A stretch of DNA of 15,157 nucleotides. Origin: Planctomycetaceae bacterium (lineage in GTDB: Bacteria; Planctomycetota; Planctomycetia; Pirellulales; Pirellulaceae). Below, one piece after another: positions 14,301 through 15,157 of this stretch (the stretch's first letter is position 1; each line of letters opens with the position of its first letter). The stretch is from contig NYXM01000004.1 in the NCBI GenBank assembly GCA_002685655.1, positions 4,702 through 19,858 of the forward strand. The letters are read 5' to 3'. A program made the position numbers and the translations under genes. Under the pieces are notes generated by a model. The model was not told the DNA's origin. It saw only the letters and a program-made list of their open reading frames with translations, and ran no database searches.

Positions 14301-15157
14301 ATGAAGTTCCCCACCGGCGCGTTACTCCTCTGGCTGGTTGTGGCCAGACCGCTTGTTGGTGATGAGCTGCCTCGCACTCCTTACGCCGGTCAAGTCGCTA
14401 AGCAGGTGGAGAGGCTGCACTCGGAGTCGGCGCAGCAGCGCGCGGGCGCAGCGGAGGCAATGGGATTCCTGCGGGCCACCGGAGAACAAAAGGCCCTAAT
14501 TGATCACCTGCGGGATCGTTCGCCGCTTGTTCGCCGCGAGGCCGCCATGGCGTTAGCCTGGTGTGGTGACCGGAACGCGGTCTCACCATTGCTTGCGGCG
14601 TTGAGCGATGAAGATTGGGTCACGCGTCAGGCCGCACACGTCTCGCTGACGAATCTGACGGGAATGGAGTTTCCCTTCGACTCCATGGCAACGCCCCGGC
14701 GGCGTGCCGATCAGGCCAAAGTGTGGGGTGACTGGTGGTCCGCCGTGCCGACAGACCGGCCGCCAACTGACCTGCTCGCAATGGTCGGCGATCCGAAACC
14801 TTGGGCGAGCATCTGGTCCGTCAGCGCATCCTCCACATACAAAGGTCCGCCCCACATCCTCACCGACGGCCTGATCGGCCCGGCGTATTGGCAGACCAAA
14901 AATGTGCCGTTTCCTCAGTGGTGTACCGTCGACCTGGGGCATAACGAAGAAGTTGCTCAAGTGGCGATTCACCAGTACGGCTCGAAATTCGTGATGACCG
15001 AATACGAGTTGGCAACTAGCCTGGACAACAAGACGTTTGACGTGATCGAGCGAAAGCAGGGCGACACGGAAGTCACGCTGGCCGTCAGCTTCTCGCCGCG
15101 ACAGGCTCGCTACATCCGTATCACGAGTTTCGGATCGAAACAGCCGATTTATCCCAC
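14301..15157 (+). CDS. Secreted HEAT-repeat plus F5/8 type C (discoidin-like) protein, 3' end outside window
   Basis: The frame is open from an ATG at 14301 to the window edge, giving 285 codons. A signal peptide (about 1-20, GALLLWLVVARPLVG) is followed by HEAT/PBS-lyase-type helical repeats at about 40-120, with RSPLVRREAAMALAWCGD and SDEDWVTRQAAHVSLTNLTG as two clear units, and a tryptophan-rich link (KVWGDWWSAVP, 140-150). Residues about 170-280 look like a discoidin-type beta-sandwich: ASSTYKGPPHILTDG, then a WCTVDLG strand, and RYIRITSFG near the end. Such combinations are common in secreted planctomycete proteins, where the second domain often binds glycans and further domains may follow. 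GAGG lies six bases before the ATG. Activity cannot be stated because the rest of the protein is missing. Confidence 0.85.
   Translation, partial: MKFPTGALLLWLVVARPLVGDELPRTPYAGQVAKQVERLHSESAQQRAGAAEAMGFLRATGEQKALIDHLRDRSPLVRREAAMALAWCGDRNAVSPLLAALSDEDWVTRQAAHVSLTNLTGMEFPFDSMATPRRRADQAKVWGDWWSAVPTDRPPTDLLAMVGDPKPWASIWSVSASSTYKGPPHILTDGLIGPAYWQTKNVPFPQWCTVDLGHNEEVAQVAIHQYGSKFVMTEYELATSLDNKTFDVIERKQGDTEVTLAVSFSPRQARYIRITSFGSKQPIYP

Noticed and set aside
1..15157. tRNA, rRNA, CRISPR array, integrase, transposase, toxin-antitoxin or defence genes
   Set aside because: Looked for on both strands and not seen; all long frames are explained by the genes listed.

Overview
The window looks like chromosomal DNA of a planctomycete (Planctomycetota, probably Pirellulales-like). 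This is inferred from gene content: a sulfatase, a DUF2961/GH172-type protein, a ceramidase-like protein, three Gfo/Idh/MocA oxidoreductases (two with twin-arginine leaders), a di-heme cytochrome c peroxidase, a cytochrome c'-type protein and a HEAT-repeat plus F5/8 type C protein. No rRNA, tRNA, CRISPR array, transposase gene or phage gene was seen.

Left block (1-7528, + strand): the C-terminal end of an unrecognised protein with a Cys cluster is followed by a 935-aa DUF2961/GH172-like secreted protein, a Tat-exported Gfo/Idh/MocA protein, a Tat-exported neutral-ceramidase-like protein and a secreted sulfatase. Gaps are 24, 52, 126 and 54 bp, so this may be one transcription unit. All four complete products carry export signals, which fits extracytoplasmic breakdown of a sulfated glycan or glycoconjugate. 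Three of the four differ from their families at key active-site positions.

Middle block (7710-12942, - strand, read right to left): a Tat-exported Gfo/Idh/MocA oxidoreductase is followed 35 bp later by a cytosolic Gfo/Idh/MocA oxidoreductase with a strong Shine-Dalgarno. After a 259-bp gap with a candidate promoter come a membrane-anchored di-heme peroxidase with an unusual His/Met-rich N-terminal domain and a membrane protein made of two DoxX-like halves. This block meets the left block tail to tail at 7529-7709, where there is a terminator-like inverted repeat.

Right block (12943-15157): a 672-bp divergent intergenic region holds a 79-bp element with perfect 23-bp inverted arms, a pair of direct repeats, a 14-bp tandem duplication and a perfect TATAAT. 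It is followed on the + strand by a secreted cytochrome c'-like protein and by the first 285 codons of a secreted HEAT plus discoidin-like protein that runs off the window.

The window does not show a recognisable defence, mobile or biosynthetic system. The most distinctive material is the set of substituted active sites in the left block, the peroxidase N-terminal fusion with its duplicated DoxX partner, and the 79-bp hairpin repeat. All functional calls rest on reading motifs by eye; no database search was run.
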